From positions 558,001 through 622,000 of the forward strand of contig CAVWNV010000002.1 of assembly GCA_963756515.1 (NCBI GenBank): a DNA stretch of 64,000 nucleotides, read 5' to 3'. Shown here in pieces: positions 17,536 through 27,039 of this stretch; position 1 is the stretch's first letter, and every line of letters starts with the position of its first letter. Origin of the DNA: Bog-756 sp963756515. GTDB taxonomy: Bacteria > Actinomycetota > Acidimicrobiia > Acidimicrobiales > RAAP-2. The position numbers were made by a program, and so were the translations under genes. The notes under the pieces were generated by a model that saw only the letters and a list, made by a program, of their open reading frames with translations, ran no database searches and was not told the origin of the DNA.

Positions 17536-19218
17536 ATGCACTACCCTGACGACGTGTCAGATATCACCGATCCCCGGGGGGATCTCCAGTGGGGGACCAT
17601 CCCCGGCCTGGTGGAAGATGCGGCGGCACGTTTCGGCGAGTCGGAGGCGCTGGTGGACGTGCACGGCCCGCACGGCACGGTCACGCGACTGACCTTCGAC
17701 CAGCTGGCCGAGCAGGTGGCGGCGGCCACTCGCGCCATCGTGGCCAACGGGATCGACCGCGGGGACCGGGTGGCCATCTGGGCGCCGAACTGTGCCGAGT
17801 GGGTGGTGGCCGCTCTGGGCGCGGTGGGGGCGGGGGCACTACTGGTCCCCCTGAACACCCGGTTCAAGGGGACCGAGGCCGCGTACATCCTTCGCCAGTC
17901 GGGCGCCCGGCTGCTCTTCACCGTGGAGGGATTCCTCGGGACCGACTACCCGCGCCTGCTGGACGAGGCGGTGGCAGCCGGCGACTCGGTACCCGACCTC
18001 GAGCGGGTGGTCGTGCTCCGCACCGACGAGACATCGCCTCGTGCGCCGACGGCCAAGGGGGATCCCGTCGTCGAGTGGGATGTCTTCCTCCAAGAGGGCG
18101 GCTCGTGCTCCGCCGACGTGGCCGCCGGCCGGACCGCCTCGATCACAGCCGGAGACCTCTCCGACCTGGTCTTCACCTCCGGCACCACCGGTCGGCCCAA
18201 AGGGGCCATGACCACCCACGGACAGACCCTGCGCACCTTCGCCACCTGGTCCGAGGTGGTCGGTCTGCGCCAGGGCGACCGCTACCTGATCGTGAATCCG
18301 TTCTTCCACACGTTCGGGTACAAGGCGGGCATCCTGGCCTGCCTCATGACCGGGGCCACCATGGTCCCCGAACCGGTCTTCGACGTGGACGGTGTGGTGG
18401 CCCGGATCGGCGAGCAGCGGATCTCCGTGCTGCCGGGACCGCCCACGATCTTCCAGTCCATCGTCGACCATCCCGACCGCGACTCGTTCGAACTGGACAC
18501 CCTGCGACTGGTGGTGACCGGCGCGGCCGTGGTGCCGGTCGAGCTGGTGCGGTCGCTCTGGTCCGATCTGGGCATCGAGACCGTGCTGACCGCGTACGGG
18601 CTCACCGAGGCCACCGGGACTGTCACCATGTGCCGCCGCGGCGACTCGGCCGAGGTCATCGCCGGGACGTCGGGCCGGGCCATTCCCGACGTCGAGGTGC
18701 GGATCATCGAACCGGGGGGTGCCGAGGTGGCCAGGGGGGAGGCGGGCGAGGTGGTGGTGCGCGGTTTCAACGTCATGCGCGGCTACTTCAACGACCCCGA
18801 GGCATCGGACGAGGCCGTCGACCGCGACGGCTGGCTCCACACCGGGGACATCGGGGTGATGGACGAGGCCGGCAACCTGACCATCACCGACCGGCTCAAG
18901 GACATGTACGTGAGCGGGGGGTTCAACGTCTACCCGGCCGAGGTGGAGGCAGTCCTGCGCGGCCACCCGTCCGTGGCCCAGGTGGCGGTCATCGGGGTAC
19001 CGGATCGACGTATGGGCGAGGTCGGTCTGGCCCTGGTCGTCCCGGTGGCCGGGACCGAGCCGGCCGGATTGGAGGAGGCGATGGCCGCCTGGGCCCGGGA
19101 GCGCCTGGCCAACTACAAGGTCCCCGCGGCGGTGCGGTTGGTGGACGGATTTCCGGTCAACGCCAGCGGCAAGGTGCTCAAACGCGAGCTGCGCCAGCAG
19201 TACGCCGACTCGCACTGA
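17536..19218 (+). CDS. fadD3: AMP-dependent acyl-CoA ligase, FadD3-like
   Basis: 560-residue class I adenylate-forming enzyme. The P-loop is VFTSGTTGRPKGA, followed by the A5 motif TAYGLTEATG, A7 DGWLHTGDIG, A8 FNVYPAEVEAVL and the catalytic lysine near the end in NASGKVLKREL. RVAIWAPNCAEWVVAALG with PLNTRFKGTEA resembles mycobacterial FadD3, the HIP-CoA ligase that opens C/D-ring degradation. The start is uncertain: ATG (MHYPDDV) has only a weak GAGG upstream, and a GTG six codons later is possible. The fadE30-ipdF pair lies just upstream. Confidence 0.82.
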   Translation: MHYPDDVSDITDPRGDLQWGTIPGLVEDAAARFGESEALVDVHGPHGTVTRLTFDQLAEQVAAATRAIVANGIDRGDRVAIWAPNCAEWVVAALGAVGAGALLVPLNTRFKGTEAAYILRQSGARLLFTVEGFLGTDYPRLLDEAVAAGDSVPDLERVVVLRTDETSPRAPTAKGDPVVEWDVFLQEGGSCSADVAAGRTASITAGDLSDLVFTSGTTGRPKGAMTTHGQTLRTFATWSEVVGLRQGDRYLIVNPFFHTFGYKAGILACLMTGATMVPEPVFDVDGVVARIGEQRISVLPGPPTIFQSIVDHPDRDSFELDTLRLVVTGAAVVPVELVRSLWSDLGIETVLTAYGLTEATGTVTMCRRGDSAEVIAGTSGRAIPDVEVRIIEPGGAEVARGEAGEVVVRGFNVMRGYFNDPEASDEAVDRDGWLHTGDIGVMDEAGNLTITDRLKDMYVSGGFNVYPAEVEAVLRGHPSVAQVAVIGVPDRRMGEVGLALVVPVAGTEPAGLEEAMAAWARERLANYKVPAAVRLVDGFPVNASGKVLKRELRQQYADSH

Positions 19219-19241
19219 TCCGGCCGACCGCCGGGACCGCA

Positions 19242-19278
<37 letters not shown>

Positions 19279-19331
19279 GAAACACTCGGATCGAACAAGC
19301 GACAAACCACAGCCAGAGAGGGAGGGATGCC

Positions 19332-20438
19332 ATGCGAGGCATCGTCTACACCGGTGAAGACGCCGAGGTCACCGACCAGTTGGGGATCGGCGACCCCGGG
19401 CCTACCGAGGTGCGGGTGGCCATCGGCGCCGCCGGCGTCTGCCACAGCGACCTCTCGGTCATCAACGGCACCATCCCGTGGAAGGCACCTTCGGTGCTCG
19501 GTCACGAGGGTGCCGGGGTGGTCGAGGCGGTGGGATCGGAGGTCCGCTCGGTCAAGGTCGGTGACCACGTGGTCATCGCCACCTTGGCCAGCTGCGGGAC
19601 GTGCCGGGCCTGCAGCACCGGTCATCCCACCTGGTGTGTGAAGACGCTCGGCAACGTGTCCCAGCCCTTCACCTACAAGGGCGAGCCGGCGTCCAACTTC
19701 GCCGGAACCTCGGTGTTCACCGAGTCCACCATCGTCAAGGAAGTCCAGGCGGTCAAGATCTCGAAGGACGTTCCCATGACTTCGGCCTGCCTCATCGGCT
19801 GCGGTGTCCTCACCGGGGTGGGGTCGGTGTTCAACCGGGCCAAGGTCCAGGCCGGCGAGACCTCGGCCGTCTTCGGGGTGGGAGGTGTCGGGCTGAACGT
19901 GATCCAGGGCCTGCGGATCGCCGGGGCCAGCCGGATCATCGCCGTCGACACCCTGGCCTCCAAGGAGGACCTGGCCCGCCAGTTCGGAGCCACCCACTTC
20001 GTCGACGCCTCGTCCACCGACGCCGTGGCCGCCATCCGCGAGCTGGTGCCTCCGGGCCCGGACCGCGTGTCGGGCGCTCTGGGGTGGACCGGAGGCGTCA
20101 ACTGGTCCTTCGACTGCGTCGGCCATCCGGCCGTCCTGCGCAACGCCCTCGACGTGCTCGACTGGGGTGGCAACGCCCTGGCCATCGGCATACCTCCGCA
20201 GGGCACCGAGGTCTCCGTGGACGTCAATGCCCTGGCTTACGTGGACCGTGGTCTTCTGGGCTGCCGGTACGGGTCGGCCCGTCCCCACCACGACATCCCC
20301 CTGATGGTCGAGCTGTACCTCTCCGGCCAGCTCATGCTGGACGAGCTCGTCACCGAGGAGCGACCCCTCGAGGGCTTCCGCGAGATCGTGGAGGACATGG
20401 AGGCGGGCAAGTTGGCCCGGGGCGTCCTCACGTTCTGA
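19332..20438 (+). CDS. Zinc-dependent alcohol dehydrogenase
   Basis: 368-residue medium-chain dehydrogenase. Catalytic zinc ligands are in GVCHSDLSV and GHEGAGVV, and the structural zinc cysteines in CGTCRACSTGHPTWC. The NAD-binding turn is VFGVGGVGLNVIQG. It resembles class III / NDMA-type actinobacterial alcohol dehydrogenases. AGGGAGGG lies before the ATG; a second ATG five bases upstream is out of frame. In this catabolic cluster it may oxidise a side-chain alcohol to the aldehyde, but the substrate is not readable from sequence. Confidence 0.88.
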   Translation: MRGIVYTGEDAEVTDQLGIGDPGPTEVRVAIGAAGVCHSDLSVINGTIPWKAPSVLGHEGAGVVEAVGSEVRSVKVGDHVVIATLASCGTCRACSTGHPTWCVKTLGNVSQPFTYKGEPASNFAGTSVFTESTIVKEVQAVKISKDVPMTSACLIGCGVLTGVGSVFNRAKVQAGETSAVFGVGGVGLNVIQGLRIAGASRIIAVDTLASKEDLARQFGATHFVDASSTDAVAAIRELVPPGPDRVSGALGWTGGVNWSFDCVGHPAVLRNALDVLDWGGNALAIGIPPQGTEVSVDVNALAYVDRGLLGCRYGSARPHHDIPLMVELYLSGQLMLDELVTEERPLEGFREIVEDMEAGKLARGVLTF

Positions 20439-20516
20439 GGGACCCTCGCCGGACGTCCTCCCGAACACCCCACGGTCGGTAGCGGCGCCGGGGGCCCTGT
20501 TACAGTCGGCCAAGAG

Positions 20517-22174
20517 ATGACGGCGCGTCAGATTGAGGGGGAGTTCGACACGGTGGTCGAGCTGCTCCGCGCCGCGGCGGCGATCAACGCCGACGTCGAG
20601 GCGTACGTGGAGCCGGCCACGGAGTCCTCGCCCCGGCGCTCGATCACCTTCGCCGGCTGGGACCGGGCCGCCGACGGCGTGGCCGGACTGTTCGACCGGC
20701 ACGGGGTGACCCGCGGCTCGGTGGTGTGCCTCATGCTCCCCAGCTCGATCGACTACGTGGTCTGCTACGCGGCTGCGGCCCGTCTGGGCGCGGTGACCTC
20801 GGGGATCAATCTCCGGCTGGGGTCGGCCGAGGCCCGATCCATCCTGCAGCGCACCCTTCCCACCGTCACCGTGGTGGAGGACGGCGCCGCCCCACAGGCG
20901 GGCCGGTCCGGTGCGGTGCTGGAGCGTTCGACCGTGTGGAGGGCCACCGGCGGGGCGGCGCCGTCCCGATGGCCGAAACTGTCCCGACACGACCCGGTGG
21001 CTGTGGTCTGGACCAGCGGCACGTCCGGGCTGCCCAAAGGGGCGGTCTTCGACCATGCCAGCCTGGCGGCGGTGGCCGACGGGACCGACGTGCTGTCCGA
21101 GCCCGGCGACCGGCGGCTGTCCCCCTTGCCCTTCGCCCACGTGGGGTCGATGGCCCGTCCCTGGGACGAGATCGCCAACGGGATCACCACGGTGATCACC
21201 CCCACCCCGTGGCGGGCCGCCGACGCGGTCCGCATCATGGAACAGGAGCGGATCACCGTGGCCCAGGGCGTGCCCACCCAGTGGTCCCTGGTGCTGGCCC
21301 TGCTGGCCCAACCCGGGCTGGACACGGCCGACGTCTCGGCGCTGAGGATCGCCGGCACCGGCGCCTCGAGGGTGCCGGCCGAACTGGTGGCGGCCATGCG
21401 GGAGCGGTTGGGCGTGCCGGTGGTGGTCCGCTACACCTCGACCGAGGCCTCGCTGGGCACGGGCACCGTTCCCGGTGATCCCGACGAGGTGGTGGCGACG
21501 ACCGTGGGACGACCGGTCCCCGGTGTGCAGCTGTCCATCGCCGACGAGGGCGGGCGGGTGGTGCCGGTCGGCGAGGTGGGCCGGGTGCGGCTGCGGTCGG
21601 CCGCGGTGATGCGTGGCTACTGGGGGGACCCCCGACCGGGCCGGGGGCCGACGGGGTGGTCTACGACCGGGAGGCCACCCGGGCCGTGCTGGCCCACGAC
21701 GGTTGGCTCACGACCGGCGACTTCGGCTTCACCGACGCCGACGGCTGCCTCCATCTGGTCGGACGGGTCAACGAGCTCTACATCCGGGGCGGCTACAACG
21801 TCTATCCCGCCGAGGTGGAGGCGGTGTTGGGCGGTCACCCCGGGGTGGCCCAGGTGGCGGTGGTCGGTGGTCCCGACCCGGTCCTGGGTGAGATCGGGGT
21901 GGCGTTCGTGGTGCCGTCCGGAGAAGTCCCGGCGGACGAGGAGGGACTGTTGGCCGGGCTCCGGGAACTGGCCCGCGCTTCGCTGGCCGACTATAAGGCC
22001 CCCGACCGGGTGGTGGTGGTGGACCACCTTCCCCTCACGCCCATGCTGAAGGTGGACAAGCGGACCCTGCTGGAACGGGCCGCCCGGCTTCCCTCCCTCC
22101 GGCCCACCCCGGACCGCGCCGCCGGCTCGGCCCATGACCTACGACAACCCGCGAACGGAGCACGCGCCTCATGA
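20517..22174 (+). pseudogene. AMP-dependent acyl-CoA ligase interrupted by a frameshift
   Basis: The N-terminal ~370 residues read as a normal ligase (VVWTSGTSGLPKGAVF, RYTSTEASLGTG, VMRGYWGDP). The frame is then lost within G/C homopolymers at about 21620-21655. The C-terminal domain continues in another frame (AHDGWLTTGDFGF, GRVNELYIRGGYNVYPAEVE, TPMLKVDKRTLL). One missing base would restore a protein of about 550 residues. The C-terminal frame stops in an ATGA overlap with the next gene, which argues that the gene was intact until recently or that this is a sequence error. Substrate unknown. Confidence 0.8.
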
Positions 22175-23028
22175 CTGGACGATCCACACCTGCCGAGGGC
22201 GGGGTGACCGACGATCCCATCCGGATCGGCACCCTCCTCTTCACCCTGGTCGAGCCCCACCGCGGCCACCAGGTGGAGTACAACCGCTGGTACGAGCGTG
22301 ACCACTTCTACGCCGGGTGCCAGATCGGCGCCTACAACTTCGCCGGGGCCCGCTTCGTGGCCACGGCACCACTGAAGGAGCTGCGCTACCCCGAGCCCGG
22401 CCCGGACGGGAGTCCGACGCCGTTGGTGGCCGATCCCCAGGTCGGCAGCTACCTGGGCCTCTACTTCGTCCTGGACGGCCACCACGACGAGTGGAACCGC
22501 TGGGCCGTCGATCAGGTCAACGTGCTCCACGCCGCCGGCCGCATGTACGACAAGCGGGACCACATCCACACCGGTCTGTACCGCTACGAATGGGAGGAGC
22601 GGCGGGACCCGGACGGCGTTCCGGCCGAACTGACCCTCGACCACCGGTTCCCCGGCCTGGTCTCGGTCTTCGTGGAGCCCGGTGAGAGGGTGACGCTGGA
22701 CCAGGTCGGCACCTGGTACCGCCAGGTCTACCTACCCTCGGTCCTCCCCGGTTCCGCCGTGGCCACCGTGTTGGCCTTCAGCCCGCTCCCCCTGTTGGCC
22801 GACGCCCCCGGCGACGTTCCCCGATCGGAGACCCCCGACCAGCGCCTGCTCCTCCTGTGGTTCCTCGACGACGAACCCGCGGGCACGTGGGACGCGGCCT
22901 TCGCCGGTCAGGGCGCCGCCGTCGCCGACGCCGGGTTGGGGCGGGTGGTGTGGGCATCGCCCTTCCGATCGACGGTGCCGGGCACGGACACCTACACCGA
23001 CCAGCTGTGGTCGACCCCGGCACCATGA
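22171..23028 (+). CDS. Unknown protein, possible tandem dimeric alpha/beta-barrel (EthD-like)
   Basis: 285 residues with no confident family. Two halves look related: FTLVEPHRGHQVEYNRWYER with DHFYAGCQIGAY at about 25-55, and LVSVFVEPGERVTLDQVGTW with YRQVYLPSVLPGSA at about 165-200. The pattern 'short strand, YxxWYxxxHx' resembles ferredoxin-like dimeric barrels such as EthD. Overlapping starts and stops join it to the ligases on both sides (ATGA each), so it belongs to the same operon and may handle a ring or side-chain intermediate. Function unknown. Confidence 0.7.
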   Translation: MTGRSTPAEGGVTDDPIRIGTLLFTLVEPHRGHQVEYNRWYERDHFYAGCQIGAYNFAGARFVATAPLKELRYPEPGPDGSPTPLVADPQVGSYLGLYFVLDGHHDEWNRWAVDQVNVLHAAGRMYDKRDHIHTGLYRYEWEERRDPDGVPAELTLDHRFPGLVSVFVEPGERVTLDQVGTWYRQVYLPSVLPGSAVATVLAFSPLPLLADAPGDVPRSETPDQRLLLLWFLDDEPAGTWDAAFAGQGAAVADAGLGRVVWASPFRSTVPGTDTYTDQLWSTPAP

Positions 23029-24677
23029 CGGACTTCGTCGAAGATCTGGCCGCCCGGACCGCCGCCCGCGGTTGGGTCGGCGGGTCGAGCCTGTGGGAGG
23101 TCATCGACCGACGGGCCGAGGCCACTCCCGATGCGGTCCTGGCCCACGAGGACACCGGCGCCGAGCTGACGTTCGCGCAGTACCGCCAGGCCTGTCTCCG
23201 GGCTGCGGCCGGTCTGTCCGGCGACTACGGCGTCGGCCGGGACACCGGGGTGAGCTGGGAGCTCCCCACCTGGAACGAGTCGCTGGTGCTGGTGGGCGCG
23301 TTGGCCCGGCTGGGGGCGCGCCAGAATCCCCTCATCCCCATCTACCGCGGCCGCGAGGTGGGATTCATCACCGAGCAGAGCCATGCCAGTCTGCTCATCG
23401 TGCCGACCGTCTACCGCGGCTTCGACTTCGAGGCCATGGCCGTGGACATCGCTTCCCAGCGCCAGGGGCTCGACGTCCTGGTGGTGGACCGGCGCCTGCC
23501 CGACGCAGACCCGTCCGCGCTGCCCGACGTGGAGGCTCCGCCGGCGACGGCGGCCGACGCCCCCATCCGCTGGCTGTTCTACACATCAGGGACCACGGCC
23601 GATCCCAAGGGAGCGCCCCACACCGATCTCACCGTGATGGCGTCGGCCCTGGCCATGGCCGAATGCCTCGACATCCGGGCCGACGACGTCTCCGCCCTGA
23701 TCTTCCCGTTCACCCACATCGGGGGTATCGGTTGGCTCATGGCCGCGCTGTTCACCGGCTGCACACTGTTGACCACCGAGGCGTTCGACCCGGTCACCAC
23801 GCCCGGGTTCCTGGCCGCCAACGATGTCACCCTGGCCGGCTCGGGCACGCCGTTCCACCTGGCCTACCTGGCTGCCCAGCGGGCCGGCGCGGGGCCGTCG
23901 ATCTTTCCGCACATCCGTTCCTATCCCGGTGGCGGTGCGCCCAAGCCGCCGCAGCTCCATCACGACCTGAAGCGTGAGATCGGGGGAGTGGGGATCGTGT
24001 CCGGGTACGGACTCACCGAAGCTCCCATCGTGGTGATGGCCACCACCCATGACCCCGACGACAAGCTGGCCCAGACGGAGGGACGGCCGACACCGGGCGT
24101 GGACCTGATCGTGGTCGGGCTCGACGGCCGCCGGGCCGGACCGGGCCAGGAGGGGGAGATCCGCCTGAAGGGCCCCCAGGTCATCCGGGGCTACCTCGAC
24201 TCCGCCCTCGACGCCGACGCCTTCGATGAGGACGGGTACTTCCGCAGCGGCGACCTGGGCATCGTCGACACCGACGGCTACGTGACCATCACCGGTCGGC
24301 TGAAGGACGTGATCATCCGGAACGGGGAGAACATCTCGGCCAAGGAGGTCGAGGACCTCCTGTACAGCCATCCGGCCGTGGCCGACGTGGCCGTCATCGG
24401 CCTTCCTCATCCGAAGACCGGCGAACGGGCGTGTGCCGTGGTGGCCGTCAAGGACGGCCAGGCCCTGACGTTCGAGGCGATGGTGGCCTACCTCAAGGAG
24501 CAGGGGCTCCGGGTGCAGGCGGTGCCCGAGCAGCTCGAGGTGGTGGACACGGTGCCCCGCAATCCGGCCGGAAAGATCCTCAAGCACACCCTGCGGGAGC
24601 GGTTCGCGCCGGCCCCGCCGACCCAGACACCGACAAAGACATCGACCCAGACACCGACAACCGGGAGCACGCCATGA
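23025..24677 (+). CDS. AMP-dependent acyl-CoA ligase
   Basis: 550-residue adenylate-forming ligase. P-loop LFYTSGTTADPKGAPH, A5 SGYGLTEAPI, A7 DGYFRSGDLG, A8 GRLKDVIIRNGENISAKEVE and the catalytic Lys in NPAGKILKHTL are all intact. The C-terminus is a Thr/Pro/Gln repeat (QTPTKTSTQTPTTGSTP) encoded by a degenerate ~12-base repeat. It resembles cyclohexanecarboxylate-type or FadD17/35-like ligases; the substrate is uncertain. ATGA overlaps on both sides place it firmly in the operon. Confidence 0.88.
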   Translation: MTDFVEDLAARTAARGWVGGSSLWEVIDRRAEATPDAVLAHEDTGAELTFAQYRQACLRAAAGLSGDYGVGRDTGVSWELPTWNESLVLVGALARLGARQNPLIPIYRGREVGFITEQSHASLLIVPTVYRGFDFEAMAVDIASQRQGLDVLVVDRRLPDADPSALPDVEAPPATAADAPIRWLFYTSGTTADPKGAPHTDLTVMASALAMAECLDIRADDVSALIFPFTHIGGIGWLMAALFTGCTLLTTEAFDPVTTPGFLAANDVTLAGSGTPFHLAYLAAQRAGAGPSIFPHIRSYPGGGAPKPPQLHHDLKREIGGVGIVSGYGLTEAPIVVMATTHDPDDKLAQTEGRPTPGVDLIVVGLDGRRAGPGQEGEIRLKGPQVIRGYLDSALDADAFDEDGYFRSGDLGIVDTDGYVTITGRLKDVIIRNGENISAKEVEDLLYSHPAVADVAVIGLPHPKTGERACAVVAVKDGQALTFEAMVAYLKEQGLRVQAVPEQLEVVDTVPRNPAGKILKHTLRERFAPAPPTQTPTKTSTQTPTTGSTP

Positions 24678-25504
24678 GTCCGATCCAACGGGTAACGCTG
24701 GGGCAAGGGGGGACCGAGCACGACGCCGCCGACGCCTCCATCCGCTCCTTCACCGGGCGTCGGTTCGTCGGCAAGGTGGCGGTGGTCACCGGGGCCGGCT
24801 CGGGTATCGGTCGGGCGGTGGCCGTCCGACTGGCCGAGGAGGGTGCCGCGGTGGCGGCGCTCGACGTGGCCGAGGACAACCTGGCCGTCACGGTCGAGGG
24901 CATCATCGGCGCCGGGGGCACGGCCGGCTCGTTCCGGTGCGACGTGACGTCGGAGTCATCGGTCGACGGGACGGTGCAGGCGGTGGTCGAGCAGCTCGGG
25001 CCCCCCACCGTGGTGTGCAACGTGGCCGGCATCGGTGGTTTCTACCGGACCGAAGAGATGCCGCTGGAACGTTGGGAGCAGATTCTGGCCGTCAACCTGA
25101 CCGGGCCGTTCCTGGTCTGTCGGGCCACGTTGCCCCACCTGCTCGACCACGGTGGTTCCATCGTCAACGTGGCGTCGAACACCGCCCTCATGGGCCAGTC
25201 GTACTCGGCCGCCTACTGTGCTTCCAAGGCCGGGCTCCTGATGTTCTCGAAGGCGCTGGCGGCCGAGTACCTGTCCCGCGGGGTGCGGGTCAACGTGGTC
25301 GCCCCCGGTGGCGTCGACACCCCACTGATGGGAAGGTTCGAGCTGCCCGAGGGGGCGGACTTCAAGGAGCTCAGCAAGATCATGACGCCGTTGGGGTTCT
25401 CCACCCCGGCCGAGATCGCCGCCTCGGTGGCCTTCATCGCCTCAGACGAGTCGTCGTACACCACCGGGTCGGTCCTGTCCGTCGACGGAGGACTGACCAT
25501 CTGA
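24674..25504 (+). CDS. SDR-family oxidoreductase
   Basis: 276-residue classical SDR. Cofactor motif TGAGSGIG, then NVAGIGG (variant of NNAG), catalytic Ser in VNVASNTALMG, YCASK, and the C-terminal GSVLSVDGG. A preference for NAD is suggested by Asp (LDVAED) after strand 2. Its start overlaps the stop of the ligase. Probably a hydroxyacyl-CoA or hydroxysteroid dehydrogenase of the cluster. Confidence 0.88.
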   Translation: MSPIQRVTLGQGGTEHDAADASIRSFTGRRFVGKVAVVTGAGSGIGRAVAVRLAEEGAAVAALDVAEDNLAVTVEGIIGAGGTAGSFRCDVTSESSVDGTVQAVVEQLGPPTVVCNVAGIGGFYRTEEMPLERWEQILAVNLTGPFLVCRATLPHLLDHGGSIVNVASNTALMGQSYSAAYCASKAGLLMFSKALAAEYLSRGVRVNVVAPGGVDTPLMGRFELPEGADFKELSKIMTPLGFSTPAEIAASVAFIASDESSYTTGSVLSVDGGLTI

Positions 25505-25616
25505 CGACGGGGGCCCGCCGCCGGCCTCCGTCGGCCCGCTCGGGGACGGAGCGGGCGCCATGCCAGACTGTCGGACGCGGCTCGGGCGGGTCGCAACGAC
25601 TGGCTCGAGGAGCCCC

Positions 25617-26816
25617 ATGACCGAAGCAGCCCCGGTATCGAGTTGGGACACCGACTTCGACGTCCTCAGCCCCGAGTATGTGCGGGACCCGTTCGCGATC
25701 TGGGACGAACTGCGGGCGTCGTGCCCGGTGGCCCACACCGACCGGCGGGGCAGCACGTGGCTCCCGACCCGGTACCGCGACGTCGTCGACCTGGCCCATG
25801 ACATCGAGCACTTCAGCTCGACCGAGATCGCCGTCATACCCTTCGCCGGCGAGCGCCCCGACGAGCCGGTGCTCCAGTACGGGCTCCCTCCCATTTCGGC
25901 CGATCCGCCCCTCCACACCTGGACCAGGCGGCTGCTGCTTCCGTGGTTCTCGCACCGGCGGGTGCAGGGGTACGAGCCGATGACCCGCGCCCTGTGCTCG
26001 GGGCTCGTCGACGGCTTCCTCGGCGACGGACGGGCCGACGCCGCCGGTGACTACGCCCAGCAGATCCCGGTCCGTGTGATCGCGGCCATCCTCGGCGTCC
26101 CCCAGTCGCTGTCGGACAGCTTCACCGGATGGGTCCGGGACGTGCTGGAGTTCGCCGACGACCCGGACCGCCGTCAGCACGGGGCCCAGGGCCTGATCGA
26201 ATTCTTCGTGCGGGAGGTGGAGCGGCGGAAGACCGAGCCCGGCGACGACCTGCTCAGCGACCTGCTCCACAGCCAGTTCGACGGCGCCCCGGTGGAGGAG
26301 AGTGTGGTGCTGGGTGTGGCCGCCCTGGTTCTCATCGCCGGGGTCGACACCACCTGGAGCGCCATCGGGTCGTCGCTGTGGCACCTGGCCACCCACCCCG
26401 AGGACCGGCAGCGCCTGGTCTCGGATCCGAGCGCCATGCCCCTGGCCGTCGAGGAGCTGCTGCGGGCCTATTCGCCGGTGACCATGGCCCGCGTCGTCAC
26501 CGAGGATATCGAGTTCGAGGGGTGCACGATGAAGGCCGGCGACAAGGTGCTGATGAACTTCCCGGCGGCCAACCGCGACCCCGATGTGTTCGAGGACGCC
26601 GACCGGGTGATGCTGGACCGGGAGCTCAACCGCCACGTGGCCTTCGGGTCGGGGATCCACCGGTGCGCCGGATCCAATCTGGCCCGCATGGAGTTGCGGG
26701 TGGCCATCGAGGAGTGGCTCCGGCGGATACCCGAGTTCCGTCTGGCCGGAGACGAGGTGACCTGGGCCGGTGGCCAGGTGCGGGGTCCGCGGCAGCTGCC
26801 GGTGGCCTTCCCGTGA
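25617..26816 (+). CDS. Cytochrome P450
   Basis: 399-residue bacterial P450. I-helix motif IAGVDTTWS, ExxR in VEELLRAYSP, and the heme-binding loop FGSGIHRCAGSNLAR with the thiolate cysteine. The start at MTEAAP is chosen for the GAGGAG six bases upstream. The stop overlaps the GTG of a ferredoxin gene (GTGA), so the electron donor is co-translated. In this island it probably hydroxylates a steroid or terpenoid; I could not assign a CYP family (CYP125/142-like identity not evident). Confidence 0.92.
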   Translation: MTEAAPVSSWDTDFDVLSPEYVRDPFAIWDELRASCPVAHTDRRGSTWLPTRYRDVVDLAHDIEHFSSTEIAVIPFAGERPDEPVLQYGLPPISADPPLHTWTRRLLLPWFSHRRVQGYEPMTRALCSGLVDGFLGDGRADAAGDYAQQIPVRVIAAILGVPQSLSDSFTGWVRDVLEFADDPDRRQHGAQGLIEFFVREVERRKTEPGDDLLSDLLHSQFDGAPVEESVVLGVAALVLIAGVDTTWSAIGSSLWHLATHPEDRQRLVSDPSAMPLAVEELLRAYSPVTMARVVTEDIEFEGCTMKAGDKVLMNFPAANRDPDVFEDADRVMLDRELNRHVAFGSGIHRCAGSNLARMELRVAIEEWLRRIPEFRLAGDEVTWAGGQVRGPRQLPVAFP

Positions 26817-27010
26817 GGATCCGGGTGGATCCGGATCGGTGTCAGGGCCACGCCCGTTGCTACGGCCTGGCCCCCGAACTCTTCGATGTGGACGACTACG
26901 GACTGTCCACCGCGGTGGGGGACGGTACGGTGCCACCCGGTCTCGAGGACCGGGCCCGACTGGCCATCGCCAACTGCCCCGAGTACGCCGTCGTGGAGAT
27001 CGCCGAGTGA
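26813..27010 (+). CDS. P450-associated 3Fe-4S ferredoxin
   Basis: 65-residue ferredoxin starting with GTG. The cluster motif is C10-x2-H13-x2-C16 ... C55-P, where the second cluster position is His instead of Cys. This pattern occurs in many mycobacterial P450-partner ferredoxins with three-cysteine clusters. No reductase gene is adjacent. Confidence 0.93.
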   Translation: MRIRVDPDRCQGHARCYGLAPELFDVDDYGLSTAVGDGTVPPGLEDRARLAIANCPEYAVVEIAE

Positions 27011-27039
27011 TCCCACGCCGGTGAGCCGGCCCCGGAGCG

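Noticed and set aside
21615..21660. Programmed -1 frameshift in the acyl-CoA ligase
   Set aside because: No slippery heptamer plus structure typical of recoding was recognised; long G/C homopolymers make a lost base the simpler explanation.
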